A stretch of DNA of 64,000 nucleotides from CBDEGR01 sp965237895 (lineage in GTDB: Bacteria > Acidobacteriota > Terriglobia > UBA7540 > JAPUME01): assembly GCA_965237895.1 (NCBI GenBank), contig CBDEGR010000002.1, positions 1 through 64,000 on the forward strand, read 5' to 3'. Position numbers and translations under genes: made by a program. Shown here piece after piece: positions 25,751 through 34,901 of the stretch (within the stretch, counting starts at the first letter, position 1; each line of letters begins with the position of its first letter). Under the pieces are notes generated by a model. The model saw nothing but the letters and a program-made list of their open reading frames with translations, was not told the DNA's origin and did not search any database.

Positions 25751-26126
25751 AGCCAGGATTATAGAGCGATCCGTTTCTTTCTCAAAATCCTCAGTATAAA
25801 GGCCGGCCTCTTATCGCCCCCCTCCCCGGTAGTAATCATGAGCGCTCTAACGTATTGAGCAGCAGGACGCCGCGGCTGCAAAATTTATACTACAAATGGA
25901 AACAGGATAAATTTACCCCCCTGCGGGAGAAATAAAAATCGCCTTTTTACGTTATAATTATTATATTTTTCAATAACTTACACATAAAACATAAACGCTG
26001 TAAAAATGCGGGGCTTTGGCATTGAGCGTGCATTTCCAAACTTGATTCAGTACTCCGAGTGCCCGATTCGGCCCTGGGCGTATTGGATTAAGCTCGATTG
26101 TTTCGAGACCAACACCCGACGCTAAG
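25751..26126. other. AT-rich intergenic region with a possible small RNA
   Basis: These 376 bases hold no convincing gene. A very AT-rich core (25928-25995) contains TATAAT at 25953-25958. From about 25995 the GC content recovers. The sequence forms short hairpins such as CTCGA-TTGTT-TCGAG (26093-26107) and CCGA/TCGG (26056-26072), then ends in the terminator at 26127. The order AT-rich promoter-like core, structured middle and terminator is what a small RNA gene of about 150-190 bases would look like. No family was recognised. Confidence 0.4.
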
Positions 26127-26158
26127 GAGGGAAGGCATTACGCTTTCCCTCTTTTTTT
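26127..26158 (+). terminator. Intrinsic terminator
   Basis: GAGGGAAGG (26127-26135) pairs with CTTTCCCTC (26143-26151), including one G-U, over the loop CATTACG. Seven T follow (26152-26158). It is active on the plus strand. No protein gene on that strand ends nearby, so it probably terminates the candidate small RNA. Confidence 0.8.
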
Positions 26159-26498
26159 ATGAGCGAAAAATTCTCACCGAGCGCCCCCGCCCCATCCCGA
26201 TTCGCCCTGCAGTCCCCCTCGAACCGTCCAAAACCGCATTTTCGGGATATGCCATGATGGCTGATTCGTGAGGCCCATTCGAGCATAGCAGGCGTGTTTT
26301 CCCGCACTCTTTCCGATTCATGACGGACAAGAAGACTCCGCGAAGTCGGTCCGTGAGGAGTCGATATCACACCCCAATCAAAGACACAAAAATGAGACCT
26401 CAGGGCCGAGAGAAAGTGACCTTTCGTATTTACCGGCTCATTGTTGAAACGCGGTCGATGACGGAAGCGCGGTCATTAACGCCACCGAGAAACTTCCG
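26159..26498. other. Intergenic stretch, nothing recognised
   Basis: About 340 bases between the terminator and the GAF-phosphatase start. Short open frames exist on both strands, but none has a ribosome binding site or protein-like composition. No tRNA, repeat or clear promoter box was recognised. Confidence 0.4.
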
Positions 26499-27765
26499 AT
26501 GACTCAAAAAATCTCTTCCACGACCGAGCCGAAAGAATCGGACAAGCTGGTGCGCCTGGTCCTGGAGACTTATGGCCAGATCACCTCCATGCTGCACTTG
26601 GACGATTTGCTGCCTCGCATCGGAGAGATCGTCAAGCGGGTCGTCGACTACGAAATTTTCGCCATCCTCATTCTGAACGAAAAGACTCAGGAGCTTTCCG
26701 TACGGTTCAGTGTCGGCCACCCGAAGGAGGTGGTCCGTTCGCTCCGGATTCCTCTGGGGGAAGGAATCGTCGGCTGCGCGGCAGAAACCGGACGCCCGGT
26801 TCTGGTGAACAACGTCCTCGAAGAGCGCGCCTATATTCCCTCGCTGGAGTCGGTCCGCTCCGAGCTGGCCATTCCCTTAATTGCGAAAGGGACGACCATC
26901 GGCGTGATGAACCTGGAGGCGGTTCTCCAAGGCTATTTCAGCGAGCAGGTTCAGCATTTCCTCACCCTGCTGGCTGCGCCCATGGCTATAGCCATCGAAA
27001 ACGCGCGGCTCTACGAACGCGTACCGCAGCAAGAAGAACGGCTCCATCGGGACTTGACGCGGGCGCAACAGATTCAGCAGTTCATTATGCCGACGCCCTT
27101 TCCGATGATTCAGGGTCTCGAAGTCGGTGTCCACTTCCGCCCCGCCCGCGAGCTGGGCGGCGACCTTTACGAGTTCATTTTCCAGCCCGACCGGACGACG
27201 GCTATCGTCATCGGCGACGTCAGCGGCAAGGGCGCCCCGGCAGCCCTCTACGGCGCCATGGCCACGGGAATCCTGCGGAGTTTCTCTTCGCAGCTGCTCA
27301 TCCCCGCCGAGATGCTCCTTCAATTGAATCAATTGCTTCTGCAAAGGCAAATCGAAGGCCACTTTCTTACGTTATGCTACACACTCTGGGAGCTGGAGCG
27401 GCGGTGTCTGAAAATCGCCAGCCAATGCCGGCATGCCGCCGCCCGCCCTCATCCGCGAAGGAGAGGCTTCCACGCTTCAAGTGGCAGGAATCCCCTTGGG
27501 ACTGCTGGAGGTGACGTCCTACGAGGAGCAAACCGTGGAACTCTGCGCAGGCGACCTCCTCTGCTTTTACAGCGACGGCATCAATGATATATTGAATGCC
27601 GAAGGCGAATTCTTCGGCGAGCGGCGCATCGAAGATCTCCTGGTTCGACACCAGGAGAAGTCCGTTCAGGAGATCCTTTCCGAAATATTTCAAATGGTCA
27701 GGTCCTTTACGGGGCCGGGAACGCCCCGGGACGACCAGACGTTGATGCTGCTCAAAGTCCTCTGA
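26499..27765 (+). pseudogene. GAF-PP2C (RsbU-like) phosphatase with one frameshift
   Basis: ATG 26499 opens a GAF domain (about residues 20-170; SLRIPLGEGIVGCAAETGRP, AMAIAIENARLYERV), a coiled linker DLTRAQQIQQFIMPTPFPMI and a SpoIIE-type phosphatase with metal-binding blocks GGDLYEFIFQPDRTTAIVIGD and SGKGAPAALYGAMATG. Near 27422 an extra C shifts the frame: KIASQCRHAA instead of KIAS-NAGMPPPALIREGE. The second frame completes the phosphatase (LLCFYSDGINDILNAEGEFF, PRDDQTLMLLKVL). It ends at 27765, overlapping an in-frame ATG upstream of lysA. A single base separates this from an intact 422-residue stress-signalling phosphatase, so sequencing error is as likely as decay. Confidence 0.8.
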
Positions 27766-27785
27766 TGCCCTCTAATGGAAGTGTG

Positions 27786-29054
27786 ATGGAGAATCTGGAA
27801 TATCGAAACCACCGGCTCTTCTGGGAAGATTGCGAGTTGGCCGCCGTGGCCGTCCGCTTCCGGACGCCCACCTACGTCTACAGCCGCCGCCGCTTCGAGG
27901 CTAACTACGACCGGGTGGAAAAGGCCTTCGCCGAAGTCCGGCACCTCATCTGCTACTCCCTCAAAGCGAACTCGAACCTGACGCTTCTCTCCTTGCTGGA
28001 GCGAAAGGGCGCGGGGTTCGATGTCGTCTCCGGCGGGGAACTGGAACGCGTGCGCCGGGCCGGCATCGACACCCACCGCACGGTATTTTCCGGCGTGGGA
28101 AAGACGGAGGAGGAGATCGACGCCGGCATCGCCTGCGGGCTGCTCCTCTTCAACGTGGAATCGGCAGGCGAGTTGGATCTGCTCGAAAAGCGGGCACTAT
28201 CGCTTGGAAAAAACGTCTCCGTCGCAGTCCGCATCAACCCGAACGTCGGGGCCAAAACGCACCCCTACATCGCCACCGGCCAAGTGGTCCATAAATTCGG
28301 CGTGCCGCGCGCCGCAGCCGTCCGTCTCTACGAGAGAATTAAGAATTCGAAATTTCTCGAAGCCCGCGGCGTCGCCTGCCATATCGGCTCACAGATCCTC
28401 GACCCGCAACCGCACCTGGAAGCTCTGAAGCAGCTCCGCAGCCTGGCCGACGAGCTTCGCAACCGAGGTTGCGAGATCCAATACCTTGACCTGGGCGGCG
28501 GATATGGAATCCGTTACCAGAAGGAAAAACCTTTCGACCTGAATCGGCTGGCTCGCGACATCGGCCTGGAGCTGGCCGGTTTACCCTACCGGCTGATTCT
28601 CGAACCGGGCCGCTCCCTGATCGGCGACGCCGGAATCCTGCTGGCGAAAGTGCTCTATGTGAAACGGAACGGGCCGAAAAGTTTCGTGGTGCTGGACGCG
28701 GGAATGAGCGATCTGATCCGGCCCGCGCTCTACGGTTCGTACCACGAAATTCGGCCGCTCGAACGGCGGGGGGGAGAAAAATTCCTTGCCGACGTGGTGG
28801 GCCCAATCTGCGAGACGGGGGATTTCCTTGCTCAGGAACGAGAGATGGAACCCGTCGAGGCGGGCGATCTGGTCGCTGTGCTGACGGCGGGCGCTTACGG
28901 TTTCGTCCTGGCGTCGAACTACAACAGCCGCCTGCGTCCTGCCGAGGTCCTGGTGGATCAAGATCAGACCGAGCTGATCCGCCCGCGGGAAAACTTCGAA
29001 GACCTCCTCCGCGCCGAAGAGCAATGCCTCCACGCCGTGAAGGAATCCGGCTAG
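27786..29054 (+). CDS. lysA: Diaminopimelate decarboxylase
   Basis: A PLP enzyme (fold III) of 422 residues that makes lysine from meso-diaminopimelate, the last step of the pathway. The PLP lysine is in LICYSLKANSN. Other landmarks are GFDVVSGGELERVRRAG, the His block ARGVACHIGSQI, the glycine loop YLDLGGGYGIRY, EPGRSLIGDAG, and the second-subunit residues in VGPICETGDFLA and GAYGFVLASNYN. The start is probably ATG 27786 behind TGGAAG; ATG 27765 is also in frame. Its 3' end overlaps the 3' end of nadK by four bases (convergent). Confidence 0.93.
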   Translation: MENLEYRNHRLFWEDCELAAVAVRFRTPTYVYSRRRFEANYDRVEKAFAEVRHLICYSLKANSNLTLLSLLERKGAGFDVVSGGELERVRRAGIDTHRTVFSGVGKTEEEIDAGIACGLLLFNVESAGELDLLEKRALSLGKNVSVAVRINPNVGAKTHPYIATGQVVHKFGVPRAAAVRLYERIKNSKFLEARGVACHIGSQILDPQPHLEALKQLRSLADELRNRGCEIQYLDLGGGYGIRYQKEKPFDLNRLARDIGLELAGLPYRLILEPGRSLIGDAGILLAKVLYVKRNGPKSFVVLDAGMSDLIRPALYGSYHEIRPLERRGGEKFLADVVGPICETGDFLAQEREMEPVEAGDLVAVLTAGAYGFVLASNYNSRLRPAEVLVDQDQTELIRPRENFEDLLRAEEQCLHAVKESG

Positions 29055-29920
29055 GTCGTCCTACCGCCCCATCGCAATTTTTGCCGGAGAATATCGTAAA
29101 AGGTCTGGCTGGAGGGAACAACCAGTTCCACCATCTGCTCGGCCTTCTTCACCCGTACCAGATCATCGGTCCGCAGCGCCACTCCCACCTGGCCGTCCAC
29201 CGTCAGGAAAACCGATTCGCGCGGCGTCTTAATCGTCACATCGACGGTGACGGTATCCGGGATGACCAGCGGACGGCTGCTCAGCGCATGCGCGCAGATC
29301 GGCGCAATGATCAGCGCATTGACCGAAGGCAGAACGACGGGGCCGCCGGCGGCCAGCGAGTAGGCCGTCGAGCCGGTGGGCGTAGAAACGATCACACCGT
29401 CGGCGCGGTAGGAGGCGACGAAGTCCCGGTCCACACAGACCTCAAAGTCCAGGATGCGGGCGATCGCCGCCTTGTTGAGAACGATGTCGTTCAAGGAGCG
29501 GAATTGTGAGATGCTCTCACCGGCCCGAATCACTTCAACGTACATCTGCGTACGCGGCCGCGTCTTGGCTTTACCGGCCAGAACTTCTTCCAGCGCCGGG
29601 TAGAGGGATTCGACTGGGGTCTCGGTAAGAAAACCCAATCCTCCCAAATTGATGGCCAAAATGGGCAGGTTCTTCTTGTTGATGACGCGCGCGGCGGCCA
29701 GCAGCGTACCGTCGCCGCCGAGAACGATCAACAGATCCGCCTGAGAAGAAATCTCGTTCCGGTTCACGCTCGGTTCATCAGATCCCACAATGGTGGCCGT
29801 TTCTTTGTCGATCACCACGTTGATCTTGCGCTCCCGCAGCCACCGGACCATCGGAGGGACAATCTGTCCGATCTCCGCCTTTTTGGGTTTGGAAATGATT
29901 CCGACCGTTTTAATCGCCAT
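29051..29920 (-). CDS. nadK: NAD kinase
   Basis: A 289-residue ATP-NAD kinase that makes NADP. Family motifs are LLIVLGGDGTLLAAAR, which binds phosphate, the following NLGGLGFLTE, the catalytic-core block SLNDIVLNKAAIARI, and the glycine-rich DGVIVSTPTGSTAYSLAAGG. VFLTVDGQVGVAL sits near the end. The start ATG 29920 is clear. It is the last gene of a minus-strand run xseB-ispA-tlyA-nadK, with a 78-base gap after tlyA. Confidence 0.95.
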   Translation of the reverse strand: MAIKTVGIISKPKKAEIGQIVPPMVRWLRERKINVVIDKETATIVGSDEPSVNRNEISSQADLLIVLGGDGTLLAAARVINKKNLPILAINLGGLGFLTETPVESLYPALEEVLAGKAKTRPRTQMYVEVIRAGESISQFRSLNDIVLNKAAIARILDFEVCVDRDFVASYRADGVIVSTPTGSTAYSLAAGGPVVLPSVNALIIAPICAHALSSRPLVIPDTVTVDVTIKTPRESVFLTVDGQVGVALRTDDLVRVKKAEQMVELVVPSSQTFYDILRQKLRWGGRTT

Positions 29921-29998
29921 AATTTATGTTTGGGTGAGTCCTCTGTGTCTTAAAAAACTTACCGCGAAACGTTTCCCGAACGTTGGAACAAGATGGGA

Positions 29999-30772
29999 TT
30001 AACGTGAAGCGAATATAGCCGAATCGGCGTCGTTTCGCCAGAGAGCGTGCAAGAAAAATTCCCGATTGCCCTCCCTACCCCGCAGCGAGCATGCCATCGA
30101 GCCGATCTCGTCAAATCCCAATTCTTCGAGCTTTGCCCGCACCTTGGCGACCGCTTGACGGTGAAGCGTCTCATCTTTTACCACCCCGCCTTTCCCCACC
30201 TGCCCGCGTCCGACTTCGAATTGCGGCTTCACTAGCACCAACAGACGAGCGCCTGCCCGGAGCAGCGGCGGAAGTTGCGTCGCAATCAACGTCGCTGAAA
30301 TAAATGAGACATCCATCGTCGCCAAATCTGACTTTTCACCGACCTGTTCCAAGGAAAGATGCCGGGCGTTGGTCTTTTCAAGCGAGACGACCCGCGGGTC
30401 TCGCCGCAACCGCCAGTCCAACTGATTGGTTCCCGCGTCGACCGCGATGACGCGGCACGCGCCCCGCTGCAACAGGCAATCGGTAAATCCGCCGGTGGAC
30501 GCCCCCACGTCCAGGCAAAGCTTGTCGCGCACGTCAATGTGAAAAAATTCCAGCGCCTCTTCCAGCTTCAGCCCGCCCCGGCTCACGTACTTTTGCGGTT
30601 CCCCCAGAATTCGGACGGCAACATCTTGCTTTACAGAAGTCCCGCACTTTTCCGCCTTCCGGTCTCCGACCAGAATTTCCCCGGCAAGGATCATCGCCTG
30701 AGCTTTTTGGCGGGTCTCGGCCAAGCCGCGCTCCACCAACAACCGATCCAGTCGAACCTTTCCGGCGTTCAT
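29999..30772 (-). CDS. tlyA: TlyA-family rRNA 2'-O-methyltransferase
   Basis: A 257-residue protein with an N-terminal S4 RNA-binding domain (VRLDRLLVERGLAETRQKAQ) and an FtsJ-like methyltransferase domain. The latter holds VSRGGLKLEEAL with the first catalytic Lys, SAM loop CLDVGASTGGFTDCLL, TMDVSFIS with the catalytic Asp, and VLVKPQFEVGR with the second Lys. Studied homologues methylate cytidines of 16S and/or 23S rRNA. The start ATG 30772 lies four bases after the stop of ispA. Confidence 0.9.
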   Translation of the reverse strand: MNAGKVRLDRLLVERGLAETRQKAQAMILAGEILVGDRKAEKCGTSVKQDVAVRILGEPQKYVSRGGLKLEEALEFFHIDVRDKLCLDVGASTGGFTDCLLQRGACRVIAVDAGTNQLDWRLRRDPRVVSLEKTNARHLSLEQVGEKSDLATMDVSFISATLIATQLPPLLRAGARLLVLVKPQFEVGRGQVGKGGVVKDETLHRQAVAKVRAKLEELGFDEIGSMACSLRGREGNREFFLHALWRNDADSAIFASR

Positions 30773-30776
30773 ACTG

Positions 30777-31691
30777 TTAGGACGTCCGGCGGTAGAGATA
30801 TTGGGCAATCGCCTGCAAGTTGCGCGCCCGCTCGGCAAAAGGCATCAGCGCCTCCGCGGCCTCCTCCACCAATTGCGCCGCGATCCGCTTCGATTTCTCC
30901 ACCCCGTAGAGCGCGGGATAAGTGGCTTTCTTCTGCGCGGCATCCTTCCCCGCCGTCTTTCCCAGCTCTTCGGCCGAACTCACAACGTCCAGCAGGTCAT
31001 CCACCACTTGAAACGCCAGTCCGATCTTTTCGCCATAAATGCTCACCCGTTCCAGCGACTCCTGGTCGGCACCGGCGAGAATGGCGCCGGTCCGCACCGA
31101 GGCCCGCAGCAGCGCGCCGGTTTTCGACGCGTGGACGTATGCAAGCGCTTCGGGGGTGACCGGCTCCGCCTCGAATTCCAGGTCCGCCACCTGGCCGCCG
31201 ATCATTCCCTTGCGAGTCCCGATGGCGCGCGCCAGCTCGCGGCTTGCCCGCAGGCAACGATCGGGGGAAGCCGCCTGGCCGCCGGAAAGAACCTCAAAGG
31301 CCAAAGTGAGCAGCCCGTCTCCGGCGAGAATCGCCGTCGCCTCATCGAAGGCCGCGTGGCAGGAGGGCTTGCCCCGGCGCAGATCGTCGTTGTCGAGCGC
31401 CGGCAGATCGTCGTGAATCAGCGAATAGGTATGGATCAGCTCCAGCGCACAGGCGGGTTCCAGCAGAGTGTCATCTTTGTCGAGGAAGAGCTTCCCGGCC
31501 TCCAGGCAGAGAATCGGCCGGATACGCTTCCCGCCGGCAAAGACGGAATAACGCATGGCCCGATGAAGGGAGGAAGGGGATTCGCTTTCGGCGGGAAGCA
31601 ATTCATCCAGGGTTCGGTTCACGCGAACCCGTTGGCTTTCCAATAATGGGGGTAAAAAATCCGGCACGATGGTTGAAGTTGGGGAGTTCAC
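30777..31691 (-). CDS. ispA: Polyprenyl (farnesyl/geranylgeranyl) diphosphate synthase
   Basis: A trans-prenyltransferase of 304 residues that elongates isoprenoid diphosphates. FSVFAGGKRIRP-type block YSVFAGGKRIRPILCLEAG comes first. The first Asp-rich motif is HDDLPALDNDDLRRGKP and the second is FQVVDDLLDVVSSAEELGK. The two-residue insertion between the first aspartates is typical of IspA-type short-chain synthases. It overlaps xseB by four bases at its start, the classical xseB-ispA pairing; the usual partner dxs is not here. Product chain length is inferred, not shown. Confidence 0.92.
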   Translation of the reverse strand: MNSPTSTIVPDFLPPLLESQRVRVNRTLDELLPAESESPSSLHRAMRYSVFAGGKRIRPILCLEAGKLFLDKDDTLLEPACALELIHTYSLIHDDLPALDNDDLRRGKPSCHAAFDEATAILAGDGLLTLAFEVLSGGQAASPDRCLRASRELARAIGTRKGMIGGQVADLEFEAEPVTPEALAYVHASKTGALLRASVRTGAILAGADQESLERVSIYGEKIGLAFQVVDDLLDVVSSAEELGKTAGKDAAQKKATYPALYGVEKSKRIAAQLVEEAAEALMPFAERARNLQAIAQYLYRRTS

Positions 31692-31948
31692 GAACCTTCT
31701 TCCGCATCGGAGTCAAACGGCTGGGGCGCGATCTTGCCGCCGACCTTCTTTAGAAGAATTTCGACCTTGCCTTCAGCCTCTTCCAACTGCTGGTGACAGA
31801 CCTCGGAAAGCCGCATGCCCTCCTCGAACAAATGGATCGCCTTTTCGAGCTGCAAGTCGGCGTCCTCCAGTTGATGGACAATGCGGTCCAACTTATCCAA
31901 ATTCTTTTCGAAACTGTCCGCTTGTGTGACTTTGCTTGCCGGGGGCAT
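31688..31948 (-). CDS. xseB: Exodeoxyribonuclease VII small subunit
   Basis: An 86-residue helical protein: SFEKNLDKLDRIVHQLEDAD, then LQLEKAIHLFEEGMRLSEVC, the two-helix hairpin of XseB. Several copies bind the catalytic XseA subunit, which is not encoded in this window. The length is normal and the stop overlaps the ispA start. It is the first gene of the minus-strand run. The small spacer upstream (31949-32039) holds no gene. Confidence 0.92.
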   Translation of the reverse strand: MPPASKVTQADSFEKNLDKLDRIVHQLEDADLQLEKAIHLFEEGMRLSEVCHQQLEEAEGKVEILLKKVGGKIAPQPFDSDAEEGS

Positions 31949-32039
31949 TCGCCGTCGCCTCCCCTGTTCCTAGTGTAAAACGATTCCCAGAGACTGCTCG
32001 TGATCTTTCTTCTTCCGCTCGTCCCGTTCCCTTTTCCCT

Positions 32040-33971
32040 CTACGAAGCCGATCTTGTCTTCACCTTTGCCTTTACAGGCGGCACTGGGGGGTCGGAATCC
32101 GCAACCGGTTCCGGGGTAAGATTTTTCGCGTTCCCCAGGACCTCGAGCGCCAGGTCATAGCGTCCGAAGGGAGTGGCAATCTGAACTCCCTGCACCCACG
32201 GGCGTATCCGCTCCAGAATTTCCTGCGCCACGCGGATTCCTTCCGCCCTCGCCTGCTCTCCGCTGCCGACCTTCCGCATCCGCTGCAAGATCGCCTCCGG
32301 CACCGCAATGCCCACCAGCTCGTTGTTCACAAACTCGGCATTGCGGTAGCTGGTAAGCGGCCAGAGTCCCGCCACCACCGGCAACATCTTTTCTTCCAGC
32401 CGCGTCTTCGCCGCCTCCCCAAAGCGTTCCAGCAGGTCCACGTCAAAGACCGGAAGGGTGAGAATGAAGTTGGCGCCGGCATCGACTTTCGCCTCAAGCC
32501 GTGAAAGCTCCTCATCAAGATTCGGCGCTCCGGGATTCACCCTTACAGCGACCAAGAACCCGGCCGAGGTGGGCAAGGGGTTGCCGCCCACGTCCCGCCC
32601 GCAGCTCAGATTTTCGAGAATTCGCACCAGCCCGACGGCATCGACGTCGAAGACGGCGCTCGCCTCCGGGTAATCGGCCTGCCGCGGCGAGTCGTCCGTC
32701 ACGGCCAGGACGTTTCTCAGCCCGATGGCATAAGCGCCGAGCAGGTCCGAGAGAATCGTCAGGTGATTTCGCTCCCTCGAACAGTAGTGCACCAGGCATT
32801 CGATCTCGGTCTGCTGCTCGATCAGGACGGCCAGAATCTGGGCGCTCATGCGGGCGCTGGCGGCGTGATCTTCGGGGATGTTGACGGCATCCACTCCGTG
32901 CCGGGCCAGATACCGCGCCCCCTCGATCTCCCGCTTGGGGTCGGAACCCTTCGGCGGGATAATCTCCACCAGGGTGACGAACTTCCCTTCATGAATCTTG
33001 GCTGCCAGCCGCGAACGGGTCTGGAGCGGAGGAGAACTCAGCGGCTCGGGCGCCGTGAGCGGCGCAGAGACGCGCACCCGCTTCGCCCGCGGGCGGAGCG
33101 CCTGAATCGTATTCTTAATCTGCCGGATGTGCTCCGGGGTGGTACCGCAGCAGCCGCCCACCAATGCCGCCCCGGCGCGGACGAAGCGCGCGGCATAGTC
33201 GGCCATATATTCGGGCGAGCTAAGATAGATGTAGCGGCCCTCGACCCTCCGCGGCAACCCCGCGTTCGGTTGGACGGAGAGCTTCCGGTCGGTCACGCCC
33301 GCCAGGGCCTCCAGCGCCTCCAACATCGCCGCCGGACCTACGCTGCAATTCAACCCAATGACGTCCGCCCCGGCCTCCTCCAGCCGCCGCGCGAACTCTT
33401 CGGCTCGGGTTCCGGTCGGCGTCGTCCCGTCTTCCCGGATGGTCATCTGAACCACAACGGGCAACTGGGGCGCCGTGCGGCGGGCGGCTTCCAGCGCTTG
33501 CAGCGCTTCGTTGATTTCCGTCATGGTCTCGATCATGAGCAGGTCCACGCCGCTTTCCGCCAAAATTTCCATCTGTTCGCGAAACGCCTCTTGCGCTTCG
33601 GTGACCCCGACCGTGCCCATCGGCTCCAGCAACACGCCCAACGGCCCGACGGCTCCGGCCACCAACAGGTCACGGCTCGCCACTTGGCGCGCCAGCCGCA
33701 CACCTTCCCGGTTGATCTGCTTCACCTTCGCTTCCGGCCCCGAATTCCGCAGCCGAAAACGGTTTGCCCCGAAGGTGTTCGTCTCCAGAACATCGGCCCC
33801 GGCCTTGCGGTATCCGAGATGAACTTCCTTTACCAGCGAGGGCTGCGACAGGTTCAGTTCTTCGAAACAGACATGGCGGGTGAAGTTGCCTTTTTCATAG
33901 AGCAAGGTTCCCATGGCGCCATCACACACCAGAGGTCCTTGCTCCAATTTTTCCAAAAACGGGTTTCCCAT
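32040..33971 (-). CDS. Homocysteine S-methyltransferase / methylenetetrahydrofolate reductase fusion
   Basis: A 643-residue two-domain enzyme. Residues 1-300 form a homocysteine methyltransferase barrel (GPLVCDGAMGTLLYEKGNF) with the zinc ligands C209 (GLNCSVG) and C274/C275 (VGGCCGTTPEH). Residues 345-625 form a MetF-type reductase (FVTLVEIIPPKGSDPKREIE, LRNVLAVTDDSP, FILTLPVFDVDLLERF). The fusion resembles YitJ of Bacillus and would supply methyl-folate and use it, or another donor, for methionine. The start is ATG 33971; a longer frame from 34010 is possible. No SAM-type riboswitch was recognised upstream. Confidence 0.88.
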   Translation of the reverse strand: MGNPFLEKLEQGPLVCDGAMGTLLYEKGNFTRHVCFEELNLSQPSLVKEVHLGYRKAGADVLETNTFGANRFRLRNSGPEAKVKQINREGVRLARQVASRDLLVAGAVGPLGVLLEPMGTVGVTEAQEAFREQMEILAESGVDLLMIETMTEINEALQALEAARRTAPQLPVVVQMTIREDGTTPTGTRAEEFARRLEEAGADVIGLNCSVGPAAMLEALEALAGVTDRKLSVQPNAGLPRRVEGRYIYLSSPEYMADYAARFVRAGAALVGGCCGTTPEHIRQIKNTIQALRPRAKRVRVSAPLTAPEPLSSPPLQTRSRLAAKIHEGKFVTLVEIIPPKGSDPKREIEGARYLARHGVDAVNIPEDHAASARMSAQILAVLIEQQTEIECLVHYCSRERNHLTILSDLLGAYAIGLRNVLAVTDDSPRQADYPEASAVFDVDAVGLVRILENLSCGRDVGGNPLPTSAGFLVAVRVNPGAPNLDEELSRLEAKVDAGANFILTLPVFDVDLLERFGEAAKTRLEEKMLPVVAGLWPLTSYRNAEFVNNELVGIAVPEAILQRMRKVGSGEQARAEGIRVAQEILERIRPWVQGVQIATPFGRYDLALEVLGNAKNLTPEPVADSDPPVPPVKAKVKTRSAS

Positions 33972-34166
33972 AGCCAAAAACGTGTTTCCTATTAGGATGA
34001 TGATCCGCAACCGGTCGCTTCACCGGCCCGAACAAGCCACCGGCAAGGAAAAGCTTTTCCGCTCAATCTATCAGATGGGCGCCGCCGGGAGCAACCCGGA
34101 AGGGGTCCGGCGCGAAGCAAACTCCATTTCTCAAAACCGCGTCTATCAGGCATACTATCCCTTCCT

Positions 34167-34820
34167 ATGGGCGAATGGATATTCGAATTTCTGGAAGAAG
34201 CCTTCACGAACTACGGCTACTGGGTCGTTTTCTTCGGCGTAATGCTGGAAAACGCCGGTCTGTTGGTACCGGGTGAAACCGTTCTGCTGTATGCCGGGTA
34301 CCTCTGTTTCCACGGCCGGCTGGACTTGACGCGGGTGATGATCGTCTCCTCCATGGGGGCGTCTCTGGGCGACAACCTCGGCTACCTGCTGGGAAGACGC
34401 TTCGGCTTTCCTCTGCTCCATCGTTACCGAAAAGGGTTCCTCGGCAAATTTCTCCGTTATGAGAGAGCCCAACAACTGTTCCTCCGGCACTCGAATTGGG
34501 CCGTTTTTACCGGACGCTTCATCACCGGCTTGAGGGTCTTCGCCGGCCCCTTTGCCGGCATCTTCCGCATGCGGTACCGGCGCTTTCTCTTCTTCGATAC
34601 ACTGGGCGCCGTTCTCTGGGGCATCGGCATCACCTTGATCGGTTACGCCCTCGGCGATTGGCGTCGCATTGTGGAATTTATTGCCCGCTTCAACCGCCTT
34701 CTTTGGGGCGTGGTCGCTCTCGTCGTTACCGTCCTCGTCCTGCGTGCCCGCCGCCGAAAGCGCGAGCAGGCCCGTGAACAAGGCAAGGAGGCTCCTCTGC
34801 CCAAGACGACTTCAAACTGA
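34167..34820 (+). CDS. DedA-family membrane protein
   Basis: A 217-residue polytopic protein of the DedA/SNARE-associated family. Signatures are the N-terminal GVMLENAGLLVPGETVLLYAG with the conserved acidic residue and Pro, SMGASLGDNLGYLLGRRFG with Asp, and FTGRFITGLRVFAGPFAGIFRM with essential Arg residues. Bacterial DedA proteins are linked to lipid-carrier or phospholipid flipping and envelope integrity. The basic tail after the last helix is cytoplasmic. It is 82 bases upstream of the CNNM gene. Confidence 0.88.
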   Translation: MGEWIFEFLEEAFTNYGYWVVFFGVMLENAGLLVPGETVLLYAGYLCFHGRLDLTRVMIVSSMGASLGDNLGYLLGRRFGFPLLHRYRKGFLGKFLRYERAQQLFLRHSNWAVFTGRFITGLRVFAGPFAGIFRMRYRRFLFFDTLGAVLWGIGITLIGYALGDWRRIVEFIARFNRLLWGVVALVVTVLVLRARRRKREQAREQGKEAPLPKTTSN

Positions 34821-34901
34821 ACAACGAGTCTCGGTCCCCTCGGGCAGGAAAATAATTTCCCTTGTGCTACAGTTAGGAGCCGATTCCACGGCGGCACACG
34901 A

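Noticed and set aside
29966..29975. GAAACGTTTC between tlyA and nadK as a second LacI-type site
   Set aside because: Only the 10-base core is symmetrical; the flanks are not, so it is likely chance.
32763..33995. 410-codon plus-strand frame opposite the methyltransferase-MTHFR fusion
   Set aside because: Shadow frame of a clear enzyme gene; no start signal or domain.
33972..34166. SAM or cobalamin riboswitch before the methionine fusion gene
   Set aside because: None of the conserved core boxes of these riboswitches could be found on the minus strand.
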